DNA from: Anisakis pegreffii
Taxonomy: Eukaryota > Nematoda > Chromadorea > Rhabditida > Anisakidae
NCBI GenBank assembly: GCA_035041965.1
Contig: JAPYMA010003008.1
Span: 62,001-126,000, forward strand
Direction: 5' to 3'
DNA: 64,000 bases
In this document: positions 13,801 through 26,853 of the stretch, in pieces
Layout: the number at the start of each line of letters is the position of its first letter
Numbering within the stretch: the stretch's first letter is position 1
Position numbers and translations under genes: made by a program
The notes under the pieces: model-generated
Database searches by the model: none
What the model saw: the letters and a program-made list of their open reading frames with translations, nothing else
What the model was told of the DNA's origin: nothing

Positions 13801-14309
13801 AATAATCCCCTTCACTAACCTGAGTTGTAACTTCAGGAAACTGTCGCTCGAGTTCGTCTTCGACCGTCAATGAGGATGGACCAGCGAACGTCGTCCAAGC
13901 ACAAAGACTCTCCCTCAGCTCGTCCACTTCACTCTCTTCATCACCATCATCTGCGCCTACGGTTACACTCTGAAAATATCCCACATCATTTTTTATCATC
14001 ACTATTCCGGCTTCTCAGCCCTGCGTGTGACTAAACGACATCATCAGATAGAAAACTCTCCTCGAATTTCGGTCAATACTCGCGAAAATAAAAACATTCC
14101 GCAAATTTTACAAACGACAACCAGCAGTATGCAGGTTTCGAACACATTGCAAGAAGACTCCCAAACGGTGCGAAATAATAAGATCTGATTTCGCGTATCG
14201 CACCACCAACTTGATAATAAAATTACAAATAAAAACTTACAAGACTGGCAGCATGCCACGGGGCCGTTTCATGCTCAGAGCGAATAGCGGTACTAACTTG
14301 CGAACTCAT
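10876..14309 (-). CDS. par-4: LKB1/STK11 (PAR-4) serine/threonine kinase (9 exons)
   Basis: Master kinase that activates AMPK-family kinases together with STRAD and MO25; in nematodes PAR-4 sets embryonic polarity. Exons: 14309-14241, 13969-13820, 13701-13594, 13424-13245, 12995-12761, 12598-12412, 12037-11782, 11543-11149 and 10912-10876, about 538 residues. All boundaries are GT-AG and phase-compatible. The acidic N-terminal extension of about 110 residues is unlike human LKB1. Kinase motifs in order: [12 protein letters not shown] (P-loop), RRAVKIIK (Lys), HKDIKPGN (catalytic loop), SDFGVAE (DFG), [10 protein letters not shown] (activation segment), [13 protein letters not shown] and GEYPFEG. 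The C-terminal flank has [14 protein letters not shown], then a Gln/Asn/Ser-rich tail. The final junction is ambiguous. Donor GTTAGT at 11148 gives a stop at 10876; a weaker donor at 11155 into the same last exon gives a longer basic tail ending at 10782. Family identity is certain. Confidence 0.95.
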
Positions 14310-16740
14310 CCGCCCGTTGGCTGCTTGCTGTGATCTTTGATCTTCTAGCACACCAAGCCTTCTACTCCTCTCGCATTCCGATCTTTCAATCCTTCAACGA
14401 TCAAACACCAATTATATTCACTGCAATCGATCCACAGACAATTCAGAGTACACACAACGCGATTATTTTCAAAAAATTCCTCGAATCAACATCACTACCA
14501 ATAAAAACGCACTCAATACGATATCCAAATATATAAATAGATTACTCGCCGAAGCAGAGCTGTTAATAAACAATTAACTACGCTGCACACACACAAACAC
14601 ACTCACTGAATCTTATCATATCAAATATCAAAATCTATAAATAGCTCACATGCAATAATTCTTTCAATGTTTACATAAGCACCATCTTTTTTTCACTTCT
14701 GTTTTTCTCCATTCCAATGTGAACATGAATGAGCATGACTGCTCAATGCATGCTCACATTTGGAACAGTGAGCAAAAAGAAAACACTTTCATTGCAGCAA
14801 TCTTATCGAAAACAATTCGAGTTTCATAAAAAATTTCTCACAAAATTATTGTTCTGAAAAGCAAACTGCCTGGAATCTTATGCTTTCTTATGAAGCAAAG
14901 TTCGAACTCGGACCAGACCTGAACTTTGAATGCCCATCTATCTCCATCTCAAATCACTCATCAACTACGTAAAAAACACATTCACACCACAAACCCACTG
15001 GCAATCATTCATGTTATCTCAATTCACCAAGCGATTTTTTTAGTTTTCTACGGAATTTCTTCGCATTCTTGAAACATCACATCAATCTGCCATCATAAAA
15101 ACTGAAAACACCACAGCTCAGTGGAATTCACACGAACAAATCCCGCCAACTAAACGAATTCTCAATCCCTACCTCCTTCTCAGCACGAGAAAACAAACAA
15201 ACCACCTTATACCGACGATCATCTCCTCTTTTCTCCTCCGAAAATTTCGCTCATTCTATCAGATTCGCACAACCAACACGAAAACGACCCGCACACACAA
15301 ACACACAACCGCCAGCAAATAAACGTTAGCAACAATTATGTGCAGCAATAAGATCATCCATTATGAGCAAACAAATTATAAAGATACGAATGAATCTAGG
15401 CAAAAAAACCCTCATAGTCAGATATTCAAATGGTGAACTATTCGCATATTCCTTAACAATCTTGCAACAAAACCTAAATTTCACGCAACTTTAGGAATAA
15501 AAACGATGAATGAATGTTAAAAATAGAATTATACGAACAAAAACAAAATATCCACACAAAAAAACTAAAGAATTAAAGATAACGAAATTCTCCAAGGTAC
15601 TCCTCGAGTGAGCAACAAAGACTCGTCTCCAATCGGTGTTCAAATCAACTCATTCCGAATGTAAAACCAAATTTAATTCCAATTATCACACCCAATGCAC
15701 CAACAATAACAGTAAACAACCTCTCACCACCGAAAACAAACCAAAATGGATCACTAATTCCGAACAAACAAACAAAAAACTAAACAAACTTCACCAAAAC
15801 ACAATGGATTAAATGTATTGCGAATCAAAAATGAAATCCGAAGCGAACATCAAAATTCGATAGAAATAATCAAATTTGTACCCTTAATAAACCAATGAAA
15901 GAGCAATTAACAACTAGACGAATATCACTCAACCAAAACATTCACATTGTAAACAATAACAAATTTAACAATAACAACAATAAAATATCACTAAACTCAA
16001 TCCATCCGAGCACTGTCAACAAACAGCCATAAAAATACGAATGCATTATCGCATCACGCCAGCACATCAACAATAAATTTTACGATTGCAGCATCTATCA
16101 ACAGATTGCAGCACATATAAGAATCAAGTCAAAAAGTCCATCATCGCTAAATCGTAATCATCATCACTTCACATTTTTCACAAATAAAAGCACCTGTTGT
16201 ACAGGATGTGACGATACTGTTGACAAAAAACATTCGATTTCATGACAGTATTTTTGATTCAGAAAAATTGCGATTCGAAATTTCGCAAAAGTCATCTAAT
16301 TATGAGGATGATACAATAATCACTATAAGTGTCTTGATATCCTCAATAGGCATTCCTGAATTCTCACAATACACATATACAACAATGAACAAGCAATAAA
16401 CGAACGAAATCTTCCATGAATACCCGTATTACACGTCTCAACAAAAATATCATTTCGTGATATTTCGAATAAAAAGAATGATGATTAAGTCGCTTCATCG
16501 GTACCAATGGAAACTGCTTCAGCGCTTCATTGTGCCCATATTTCCATTTTGCGTTTCAACGCTCCAATGAATTAAAAGTTTCAGCATTGTGCCTCAAACT
16601 GATATATTTGGTTTCAGACTCCGGCCTGAGCCTATGCCAAACTGTCGTCATTTGGCCGTTTCACGGAGATCGATGTGGGTGGGCGTCAAACTGTCACCAA
16701 GCAAACAGGTGGCTGTGATCCCGACCGTCATCACCCGACT
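14310..16740. other. LKB1 upstream region and zinc-finger gene 3' flank
   Basis: 2.4 kb of A/C-rich DNA on the given strand without a supported gene. It should hold the LKB1 promoter near its left end. Confidence 0.4.
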
Positions 16741-19225
16741 TCAATCGAGATCAGGTTCGACCATACCCTCGTGTAATATCTTCGATGTGGCTTGATTATC
16801 GTCGCCTACAACCACCTCTAAACAGCCAACATCCTCGACGATCCATCGCTGACCATCGAACAGCTTACAAGCACTCTCTATTCGGATTCCATCCTCTTCA
16901 TTCACTTCCTCGAATGGTGTCGTTACCCGATCGAAACGTAACGCCACATTTTGCTTTGTGTTCGTCGTCTCTTTTCGATTGAAACTTCGCAACTAAACTT
17001 CATAAAATGATTACGGCTCAGGCTGTTATATAAATTCCAAAAACGATACTGATAGAACGCGAACCCTATCGCAGTTGATCGGTGTCTTCATATATTCCTG
17101 ATATTCTCTCTCCTCTTCTGCGGCCTTCTTTAAGAATGACGGTCGAACAATTTGTTTCAGAGGACGTTTCCCGAAACCAACACCTTCAAAATACGACAGT
17201 ATCAAAGAAATCCAAAGATTAACTCAACGCTTCCTTTAATATTCAGCGTAACTCCTCACTTCCTATCGTTAACGGTTAGGGGTTTTTCAATCGCTCGAAT
17301 ACATTTCATATGAAGAGGAATTTTAAATCTCTGTCCACCAATCAGCAGAGTCTGATGTCAATGAAAACCCACCCACATAATTCCTAAAAATGACTGAAAA
17401 AATATACCAAGTCTATCCTCAACAATGAATCGACTCAATGAGATATTCTCAACTGTTGTATATCCCAGATACGCTCTCGGTAAATTGCGATGTTTCGACA
17501 GGTGATCTCTGAAATATCCACAGCAAAGTGTTGTGAACGAACAACCTTCTAAAGGACAACCAAACGTTGCTGACTTCCCGAAGTGACGCGATCTGAAAAT
17601 GGAAAACACAAAAAATACAATTCAGTGTAGAAATTTTCACGAATCCACTAAGACGGATCACTAAAAAATCAGAAATTTAATAACGATGACCACTTTTACA
17701 ACCTATCTGAAAACACATTTTTAAAATATTCACTCGATTCCTGAGCTCTGCTTAAAACAACGAAATTAACTTTCACCATTCGAAAAAATATGTGAAATCC
17801 TTCAGAAGTGCCTTATAAGAACAAATAGATATAAAACAATATTTCTCGGATCTCGCCAAATATGCTCACGGAACAGCACCACAACTCACCCAACATGTTG
17901 TTGATAGCTCGCAGGTTCCATATAAAGCTCAGGGCAATAAGGGCATTGATAGCCCCATGCTTGACGTGGCGTATGATTACGTAGATTATGACGTCGCAGT
18001 GTCATTTGACTCGCTAAAAACACAAAATCTCAACGTCACAACATTCATTTATTTCTATTGATCACTGGACAATGTACTATTATTTGGCGACACCTTATGA
18101 AAGCTGCTATCAACAACAACATGCGACTATCGATCGTATTTATTGCTACCTTAGCATTTTTTCGATCACATTCTTCGCATTGTCACATCGGTGAATGAAT
18201 GAATTAATGCTTAGCGATGATTGCATGTTTTGAACTTTGATGGCAATTGTGAAAAATATTCACCATACATAATGAGATGACAATTCGTCAACTTTTTCGA
18301 AAGTATATTTGAAGGGTTGTGACGATTAGGAGATCAACGAAGTATTCTAGCTTATGCACATTCTTATTCAGAGTAAAAATGTTCTTTGCTAGTGATGCAG
18401 TTACAGTCTCAGCCCTAACATAATCACAAACAATTATTTCGAAAGGCCGAAAGGCAGTTGGTTGTATTTTTCATCGAATGAATATAATTGAAAAAACGAA
18501 TGGATCGTAATCAACTAAATAGTAAATGGAATGAGAAACGAACCAGCCGCATAGTCGCAGTGTTCACATTGAAACGGTCGTGCTCGATTATGGATGTTCG
18601 AATGCTCATCAAACGATCGCTTCGATGATAACATTTTTCCACAGATCCGACAAGTCCATCTCGCTTTACCATTTGTCATCGTTGCCCTCATATATTGTGC
18701 ACTACTATTCTGAATCTAAAAAATTGCTAAAACAATTCTTAATGTCAAAAGAGTTAATTTGGGTTCATTTGGATCGAATTTGAAGGTAGTTCTTTTATGT
18801 AGAGTGGTTCTAAGTGCCAAATATATTGCTAAAACAATTTTACGGGGCTGGACGATTAATTATGAGTTTATGTCAATGAATTCTACTTGTGGAATTGTGA
18901 AAAGTAATTATACATGCTGAACAGCAAGCTAAAAAATGATTAAGAGTTCATCTTAATAAGATATAATCGTAGAAAAGTGCAGCGTATTCATTGGGTTGCT
19001 GAACTATTTCTCCGGAGAAGATGACAGATGCATCAAAAAAAGAATCACCTTATCTGTTGCATAGGATCCATTCAGGTGAAGTGTTACGGCACTCGTCGAT
19101 GCAATACGTCCGGGGATAACCGTACTCTTCGTACTGGTATCATATACGTAACCGTTGCGTAAGGACATTGACAACGGCAAATGATATTGCGAATAACAGG
19201 AAAACTGTAAGCGAGTCATCGTGTA
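16741..19225 (-). CDS. C2H2 zinc-finger protein, secure 3' portion (6 exons)
   Basis: Nuclear-type zinc-finger protein, probably nucleic-acid binding (inference). Exons: 19225-19049, 18709-18544, 18013-17890, 17592-17408, 17183-17065 and 16992-16741; every junction is GT-AG with matching phase. Four consecutive C2H2 fingers span exons 2-4. Finger 1 is CRICGKMLSSKRSFDEHSNIH. Finger 2 starts CEHCDYAA and ends RRHNLRNH. Finger 3 starts CPYCPELY and ends QQHVGSRH. Finger 4 is a C-x4-C form, CPLEGCSF, ending RDHLSKH. Linkers are not the TGEKP type. The 120-residue tail has RPSFLKKAAEEEREYQEYM and an acidic region ending VEPDLD. An ATG at 19219 could start the protein, but upstream exons are likely (listed separately). 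I do not recognise an orthologue. Confidence 0.8.
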
Positions 19226-19428
19226 CTGACCAGTAGAAATCAGTCATTTTCAACAATAAATATCACGCTTGAGTTAAAAGTTGAAATTCTGAGTGAACGT
19301 AAGCAGGCACAAATGATCGGAGTTGTTGGTCAGAAGAGGGTAGATTCTTAATATCAGCATCGATGTATGAAAACACGTTAGAATGCTGCGACGATAATCT
19401 TAATATCATCGACATGAGCAATACCAAC

Positions 19429-22400
19429 ACAGCATGCTAACGGAATATTAATCCAAGAACGTGCTAATGCTCGTCTAAATGGCATCTCGAATGAGTAACG
19501 AGTAGCAGCTCTTAATGCTGGTGGAAAATTCCGTTCTATGAGACTGTTTTTCATGAATTTTCGATTCTTTTTTACATCACTATCTAATGGTATTCAATTT
19601 CTTTCTTGTGAAAAAGTCATTTTCAAACAAAATCGAGGAAATCATGACTGGTAGTGGATGGAAATGAAATCAGAACGAGAGGACATTTAATTCAAAGTAC
19701 GTAACGGAAGCTAGCTGGTTGCCTCTAATAAGAATCTTTGATGTAAAAATCAATTTGTGAACGATTCGAAAGGATAGATGCCTGGCTGAATGAAGAGTGG
19801 TCCTGAATGGCACCAGGAAAAGCAAAAAACAAAACATTTCGAATAATAAATAACACAACCATACGTTCAGTACCTTTAAGCGTGTATTATTAGCATGTGT
19901 CAAATCATATGGAAAAGTTGTTTACAACATGATCTTTGATGCACTCAGCTTGTTGTTGATTCAAATGCGAACAACTACTGTTTGCCATTGGCTTAGAGTC
20001 AACCAAACATGAATCGCTTCATGCACTCATTGCTGACGCGCCACTTCAAAATTCTTCCGACGATGTGTTATAGCGCATTCGATTGTCTACGCATTATCCT
20101 CACATCGCCGCTGATCACTTGGTTTCGAAAAGCAGTTGAGCATATGCATTTGGCCAGATGAACACTGGAATATTCACAGTCACATACAAGTCATCTGAAA
20201 GGGATCTTCCGGTGTTTGCGAACATTTATTGCGATCAGTTGTGATGACACATGAGTACGATGAAAAATAGTTTTGGAGACCAGAAATCTGCAGGATAAAT
20301 TTTGTTTTGTCATCATTCAGCGACAACTTCTTCGGTGTACCATATTAATGAGCGCACTGAATCTTCTCGGAAAACAATCTGTTAACTCATCCTTCACCAG
20401 CTCTGAACTCAAATAAAACATTTACACCTTATTGCCAACTCATTTGTTAGACAAGGAGCAAACGTTGACTGTTCCGCGTTCGATTGACTGATGATTCACG
20501 GAAACTTAACCGGAGAAATGAGGGCACAGCAATCCTATCCTGTTTGACCATGGAAACACTTTCGTTCGATCCGTCGAGTGATCAGTATGAAAGCAAGTCG
20601 CGTTGCTAGAGTAGTTGGAACTATTCCGTAGTTTTTTTTGGTATTTCAGTTAGATGCAATCGACGAGCTCGTATTCGGAATAATTCAACTGCCTGTTCCA
20701 TGACTACTTCAAAAACTTTCAGCATCATAAATTTCCCACTTCGTTTAGTTTGTCATTTCGATGAGTAGTACACATCGTTCCATCATCGAACTTCTGATTG
20801 AAGCGCAAAAGCGAAAAGCCAAAAATTCTGCTGAATGTTCCAAATATATCGCAATCAATACTGTATAATGTTTTCAATGAGTTCTTTAGCAATGAAATTC
20901 CTTTGAATGACCAAAAGGGCTGTGAGAGTTTCTGGAAGATTTATCAGTGTTAGTGCCCGCCATGTTCATTTCATTACCACATACCATTTGCATTATTTAG
21001 ACTCGGAATTTTCAACGAGTTAATTCATGAATTTTATCATCATTATCGTTAAATTTAGGTGAATGAGAATGTTTTCCATAAAAAATATTCATATTCCGAA
21101 GCATCAATGAGTCATTTCTGCCAATTATTTCTAATACTGCGCTCGATGCTTGTTTCGTTGATGGTAAACTATTCCTAATGCCATTAACTGCAATTGTGCG
21201 TGCTTCCTTCCATCACCATTACTCCCATCAAAAGCATCACTATTCTATTGCGGAATGATACCGTCTGTCGTTAATAGTGTCCATAATGTACACTCAATGA
21301 TAAATGAAAATGGCTTCTGGTTCATCATTAGGATGATGATTCCAGCCTGTGTCGATAAATCTCACTTCAAGCAATTTTCGGGCCAAAATCCTATTGGATG
21401 CCTTTTATGTCGGCGATGTTCACTTTATCATTCCAGCGTAATGTTCCCAATTAGTATAAAACTATTTCAGATCACCCAAAATTCATCAGAACTCGGTTGT
21501 ATTGTTGAGATCGCAACTTCACCACAATGCTTGACGCAGATGGCCTTAATGGTATTCGCTGTCATCTCCCATTATCGGTTGTATTATGGCAAAACAGGAA
21601 TGTATGAACGTTGATGGATGGTGTTGCCTAGTGATTTATTTATATTCCGGACTCAATTTAACGACAGGCATCCTACTAGCGATCATGCCCATTTGACTCT
21701 TTTCATTTTGTTCTTTGCATGAATATGAAAGATACCCCTGGATGTTTCGAAACCGAAAGTGGATATTTCGCTTATAAATTTCTTGATGAATGCTAGCAAA
21801 AGTGCGTATTTGATGTGAACGTGTTTGTTGATTTGTTGGTTCGTTCATTTTGTTTGCGTTGATTGTGTTCATAACCTCGTGAATTTTTTATTGAAGAAAA
21901 GATTTGTTTCATATTTATTTATATTCGCAAATAAGCCTTCTTCGTCCATTCTCAAACACATCATGCATGCATGTGCACATACATATTCTCGTGTACTTTC
22001 CGCTATCATAACATCAGCGATGGCTGTTGTGAGCATCCATCTAAGCCATTCGCATCCATCCATCTTTGCGTCCACCAACAACTTTACTACTTCTTCAACA
22101 GCAACTTTTATGACGGCTGCAACTCGAAGCCAATCTAAACCCACTGCTGCTATCTGACTCTTCTTCTTTGATACGTCTGTCTCCATTGTACACGCTTTAT
22201 CTGCTGCTTTCAACGTGCACAAACGACATATACAATCCTATAACACATCCATTTATAATGGTTTACATTCCAATGAAAACCATCGTTTCCACTCACGTCG
22301 ATCATACACACATAATCCATGCATGCACGATCTTATTGTTAATTGAAAGTTGGCCGCAAAAAAAATTTTCTTTCGAACTAAACAGACCACATAACCAACG

Positions 22401-25400
22401 CATATTTCTCTCGATTTTTCAGTTTTTCATCCCACCTGATCGTTCCAACATTTTATTCGTTCATATCTTTGGGAATCTTCCTGAAATTCCAGTTTCTCCA
22501 CTACTTCAGATGAATTTGAGTGATAATTGAAGTTATCCAGAATCAAACTGTTAAGATTTGATAATTGGTATGTTGTTGGAATGAATGATATGATGCTTGC
22601 CGAATGACTGCAGCAATGTGCTTTTATGAGAGTTACTGAAGGCGACAATCGCTTCGCTAACAATGCCGTTATGAAAGACTTAACAAGTTCGTTGGTAGAG
22701 TTCTCTGTTCACATGAAATTGATCACTTCATCAAAGTAGATCTTTTACTGATGTCCTTAGATAAAAGCTCATTGTCAATTAATCATTGACCATATATTGA
22801 TCATTTGCGTGCACTTTTCACTGAGATTATCCAGATTCGTTCATGAACTACTCGAAAACATGTGAAACTGATTCATGCTTTCATTTGTAGTGCTCATCGG
22901 GATGCGGCAACCGCGACGGAGAGCTACTTTCAAACAGTTTAGCTGCGTGACTTTCTGGTCAGCATCCTTCTCCCAACGAATCGGCTTACTACTCGCTGGG
23001 ACACTCTCCCAAGCCAAAAATTCGCTCCATCATGAACACTGCTCTCGTATTCAGTGCATATTGGTTGAGTTCGGTCGACTGAGCAGTTTAGCTCTTCTCA
23101 TTCATTAGTCAATACCAAATGAATTTCAGTCATGAAATTATATTTCAGCCGAGCAATTTGCACAGCCATAAGTAGAATATGCCGAATAGATTCATTTGCA
23201 TCACTGAATACGAGAATGAGCATTCAACATAAGAAAGAAAAACTAGCAATTTCCATTTATCATAAAGAGACAAACCATATGGTATGTGTTCAGCTATTAT
23301 TTCATATTCATAATTAGTTTTTGGGTGATGCAGCATCTTTTCATCGTTTTTCGTTCATTTCCCTTGTTTTCTTTGTTTTTTTGCTCGACTTTGCATCAGT
23401 GATATCATTGCTTGAATCTATCACTGATGGGCTTACGGGGAAATCTTGCGGGACTTTGAAGATGCATTGGTGTTTCTTTTGAAGAGTTCGGTTCATTTCA
23501 TGGTACGTTTATGATCAAATAACGTATAGAATTTTATGACTCGCCATAAAATACAACGGAATCTTTCGGTCGATTCTGAAACTTTATAAAAAATTTATGT
23601 AAAATAGCACTCAAGTCGATGCTGAAATAAAGGTTCGAGCACTGTTCAAATGAACATCGAAAGCATTCTGGCGTTGCTTTTATAATGATTTATCGCAGCT
23701 GCTCGCTTATTAGTGACAAAAAATTCTTTGCTCTTTTCTTTGGATGGAACAACGACGATAAAAGATGCGTCGAATCGATGCAAATTCAGTGCATCGCGAT
23801 GTGTACATTTCGCATCTCTGCCTTTACGATCATTTGCCGACCCAATTTTGTCCAAAAACTTCATCCAATCTCATATTTTTGGAAGATAACTTATCACAAA
23901 ATATACACCAATCGCATTCCAACAAATGCTCCGCAATGAATCTGCTCATCACTACGGAGACCTTCCTGAAGACACATCATCCGATAGCGAACGATTCAGC
24001 CTTCAGGTTGTGAAGATTTAGAGCATGCAGATCAGATGACCTTTCAAGAGTGTAAAATCTTCCAGCAAAATTGCATTCGCGCGTTTCCACAGTCATCAAT
24101 CGATCTGCTTTCGATGTTTTCAGATACTCTTACATGCTCACAAAGTTTTCATCTCACTATGATCTGCGTGATCGATATCGCTGCTAAATTCGATTCGTAA
24201 TATTCGATTTGTCCCACTCGAAACACTTCAGAACGCGAGCACAGTCCTTAATTCAAGTGTTGTTATCTGACTTTAATTCGTTCACAACAGTTGCTCACAC
24301 TGCTATCAATGAATTATTTGTACTTCATCATGCAGTGAACAACATCACATTCTTCTCCCCTCCTAAGCTATAAGCGCATCTTGAAAATTCATCTACCAGA
24401 AATTTGTGAGGAAACACCAAATTTTTGTAACACCAAAAAGAAGCGTAAAGACTTAGGAGAAATACACAAATTGTCTTCTTTTGTCCATTTTTTTCGAATT
24501 TTTTCGATCTTGTTCGAAGAGGTATTTTCGTCAAAATTTTGAGCGCATATAAAAATAAACAAGAAATGAATTTATCGATGTAGGAATGAATGAATATGTT
24601 CGTGAGTTGTGAATGGATCGAGCGATTTGTAGAGTGATCTTATTGTTGGTGAATGTATATCCTAACAAACAGAGACGATAAATCGACTCTGATCGGTACG
24701 GAAGTAGACGAAGTGAGTTAGATGAGTGGAGCGAGCAGTTGTGTGCTTACAAATCGTAGAACAATACACGAGGATAAGATATAATCGTAGAGGTGATACA
24801 GGCTGTGATAGATGAGCACGATGCTGCTGGCATATCCGTGCTGCTGCAGCTGATGATCATATCAGAAACTGTTGCTTACACGGCAGCAATGAGAGAGCTT
24901 CTTTGAACGATAAGTTAATAATTCAAATATTATATTACAACTTACGAAGCATCCATCCTCTTTGTCTTGTTGTTATTATTATCGCTTGTATTATCAGTGT
25001 CGTTCGTATCGTTTCCAATGTTGTCATATATCTCAACCGGAATTCTGCCTCTATTTTGTTTCACCGCATCGATGCGATATACCAGGATGATGCATCCATC
25101 CGGTTATCTCATAAATCTTTGCTTTTTATATCCCTAACACAAGTTGTTGTTTGTTTATCTCTTTCGCATCAATCTAAATCTGATACGTGGGCCTTACACC
25201 ATTTATGATCTTTTCCTGAATATAACTCCGTATTGCAGGTATGGCATTACCTAGCCTTGTGATGATCCTTCTAAGACGACTGCTGTCCGTTTCGCTAAAA
25301 ATTAATCAAGATAATCAAATCACCTTATTTCATTTCATTTCTCATACACGCGCTTGACGAACAACTTTATCACACAACACTAATTGTATCTCACAACTGC

Positions 25401-26853
25401 ACTTCACTAGTCTGGATATGCGCAAAAATTTCAGCTGCTTGCGTGGGTTTCCTTTCGATGACTCACGATAAATTAAATCGATCATTCGGCTGGTAGGAAA
25501 CATAGTGAGATGCCACTTTTCTTCTACACAGTTTTTTGCAGCGTTGAATGAAGTGCAAATAACTAATGCTTGAGTTGAATGATTTGAGCAGCTTGATGAA
25601 ATCTCACATGGAGAAAAAAAAACAGACCTTTTCACAATAGTGAACTTAACTTAAAGTAAATGCATCGTCGTCATATTACGTCAAACGTCTCGATATAAGA
25701 TATAATCCAGGTATTTGTATTGTTGATTGATTGTTGACGTTATAGGAAATGTAATAGATTTAATCCCACGGCCAATAACACGTATGTATGTACGTACATC
25801 CGTGCATATTGTTCATCCATCAATCGCATTATTGCCTGCGTATAGCATTCGTTCGTATTTTTGCAAGAGTCAACTTAACTCTGTTCACTGCCATAATACA
25901 ATCAGCTAAACGTGCTGCTGCTGCTATGTGAACTTAAAGTATTTTTGATTCATTCATTGTTTAGCAATCAGTTTCGATACGTTAGTTCATTCATTCGAAA
26001 CGCAATCAAGTCATCGTGTCGCTCGAGCATTCACTTTGTACTGAACGCTTCGTTAGGTTCAATCAGTTTTGTTTATAGCAAACAAAATTTTCTACTTTCC
26101 AACAAAGTTTCACTTCTATTTGTTGACTTCGAATTTCGTTTGTACGTCTGGGTAAGTGCTTTCGTCGGATAGTTTGATTTGATTAAAGCGTGGGAAGTTG
26201 ACATTTGAAATGATGATCTGACTCACGACAAATACACATTGATGAAAGTCAAAGACACATTTCAAATTCAGAGTGAACGGGAATTAACCGTACGCCCTAA
26301 GGCATTTATGAAGCATAGAACATTGACAATGAGAAATAATTCCACATCTCACTGGGTAAATCTTCTTCTAAACTGACTGAATTCCGAAAGTTTTGAATGT
26401 TCAGTGTTTGTCGTCATATTCTTGAGATAAATTCACCGTATTCGAAGGAATCAATGCGATAGATTATGCACTGAATATTCCGAGCACTTTCACCTTATAT
26501 ATGTGCTTCACCCGAATTCACAAAATGTGTCAAAGTCGATTATTTCTAAATCATCACGCATAATGATGCACATAGTTGCTGTATTGCTATTAAACGATGA
26601 TGCATCCACGTTGCATGTTAACTTTCGCTAGAATGATGATTTATAGATACATATTTGCTCAGCTGATAATAACAGGCCGTGCAGGCGCATAATTGCACTC
26701 GAACATAACCATCATTTATCCAAATACCACAGTTTTCTTATAAAGTGGCGTTTCGTGTGTCAGTCTAATTAATCTTACCGCAGCTTCCTCACCATCAACT
26801 GGCTTTCCAGCAATTATCATATCCTCTAGTGCTGTAGAATGCGAGGAACTCAT
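19429..26853 (-). CDS. Putative 5' exons of the zinc-finger gene
   Basis: Four upstream segments join in frame to the zinc-finger exons: 26853-26779 (ATG start; begins MSSSHSTALEDM; donor GTAAGA), 25602-25348 (85 codons, contains FPTSRMIDLIYRESS; donor GTATGA), 23078-22990 (contains LNTRAVFMMERIFGLGE; donor GTAAGC) and 19543-19429 (contains PALRAATRYSFEMPF; donor GTTGGT, or GTATTG four bases later in another phase). Phases run 0, 0, 2, 0 and lead into the exon at 19225. The full protein would have about 518 residues. Support is frame and splice-site consistency only, with no homology. Long chance-open frames are common here, so any single exon could be wrong. Introns of 1-3.4 kb are longer than elsewhere in the window. 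Confidence 0.4.

Noticed and set aside
20403..20570. Minus-strand peptide-like segment (MVKQDRIAVPSFLRLSF...)
   Set aside because: No acceptor or donor fits the phases of the neighbouring zinc-finger exons; probably a chance frame.
21255..22530. Three frames of about 120 residues (21255-21614 plus, 21869-22222 minus, 22168-22530 plus)
   Set aside because: They overlap or oppose one another, lack splice support and homology, and lie inside a proposed intron of the zinc-finger gene.
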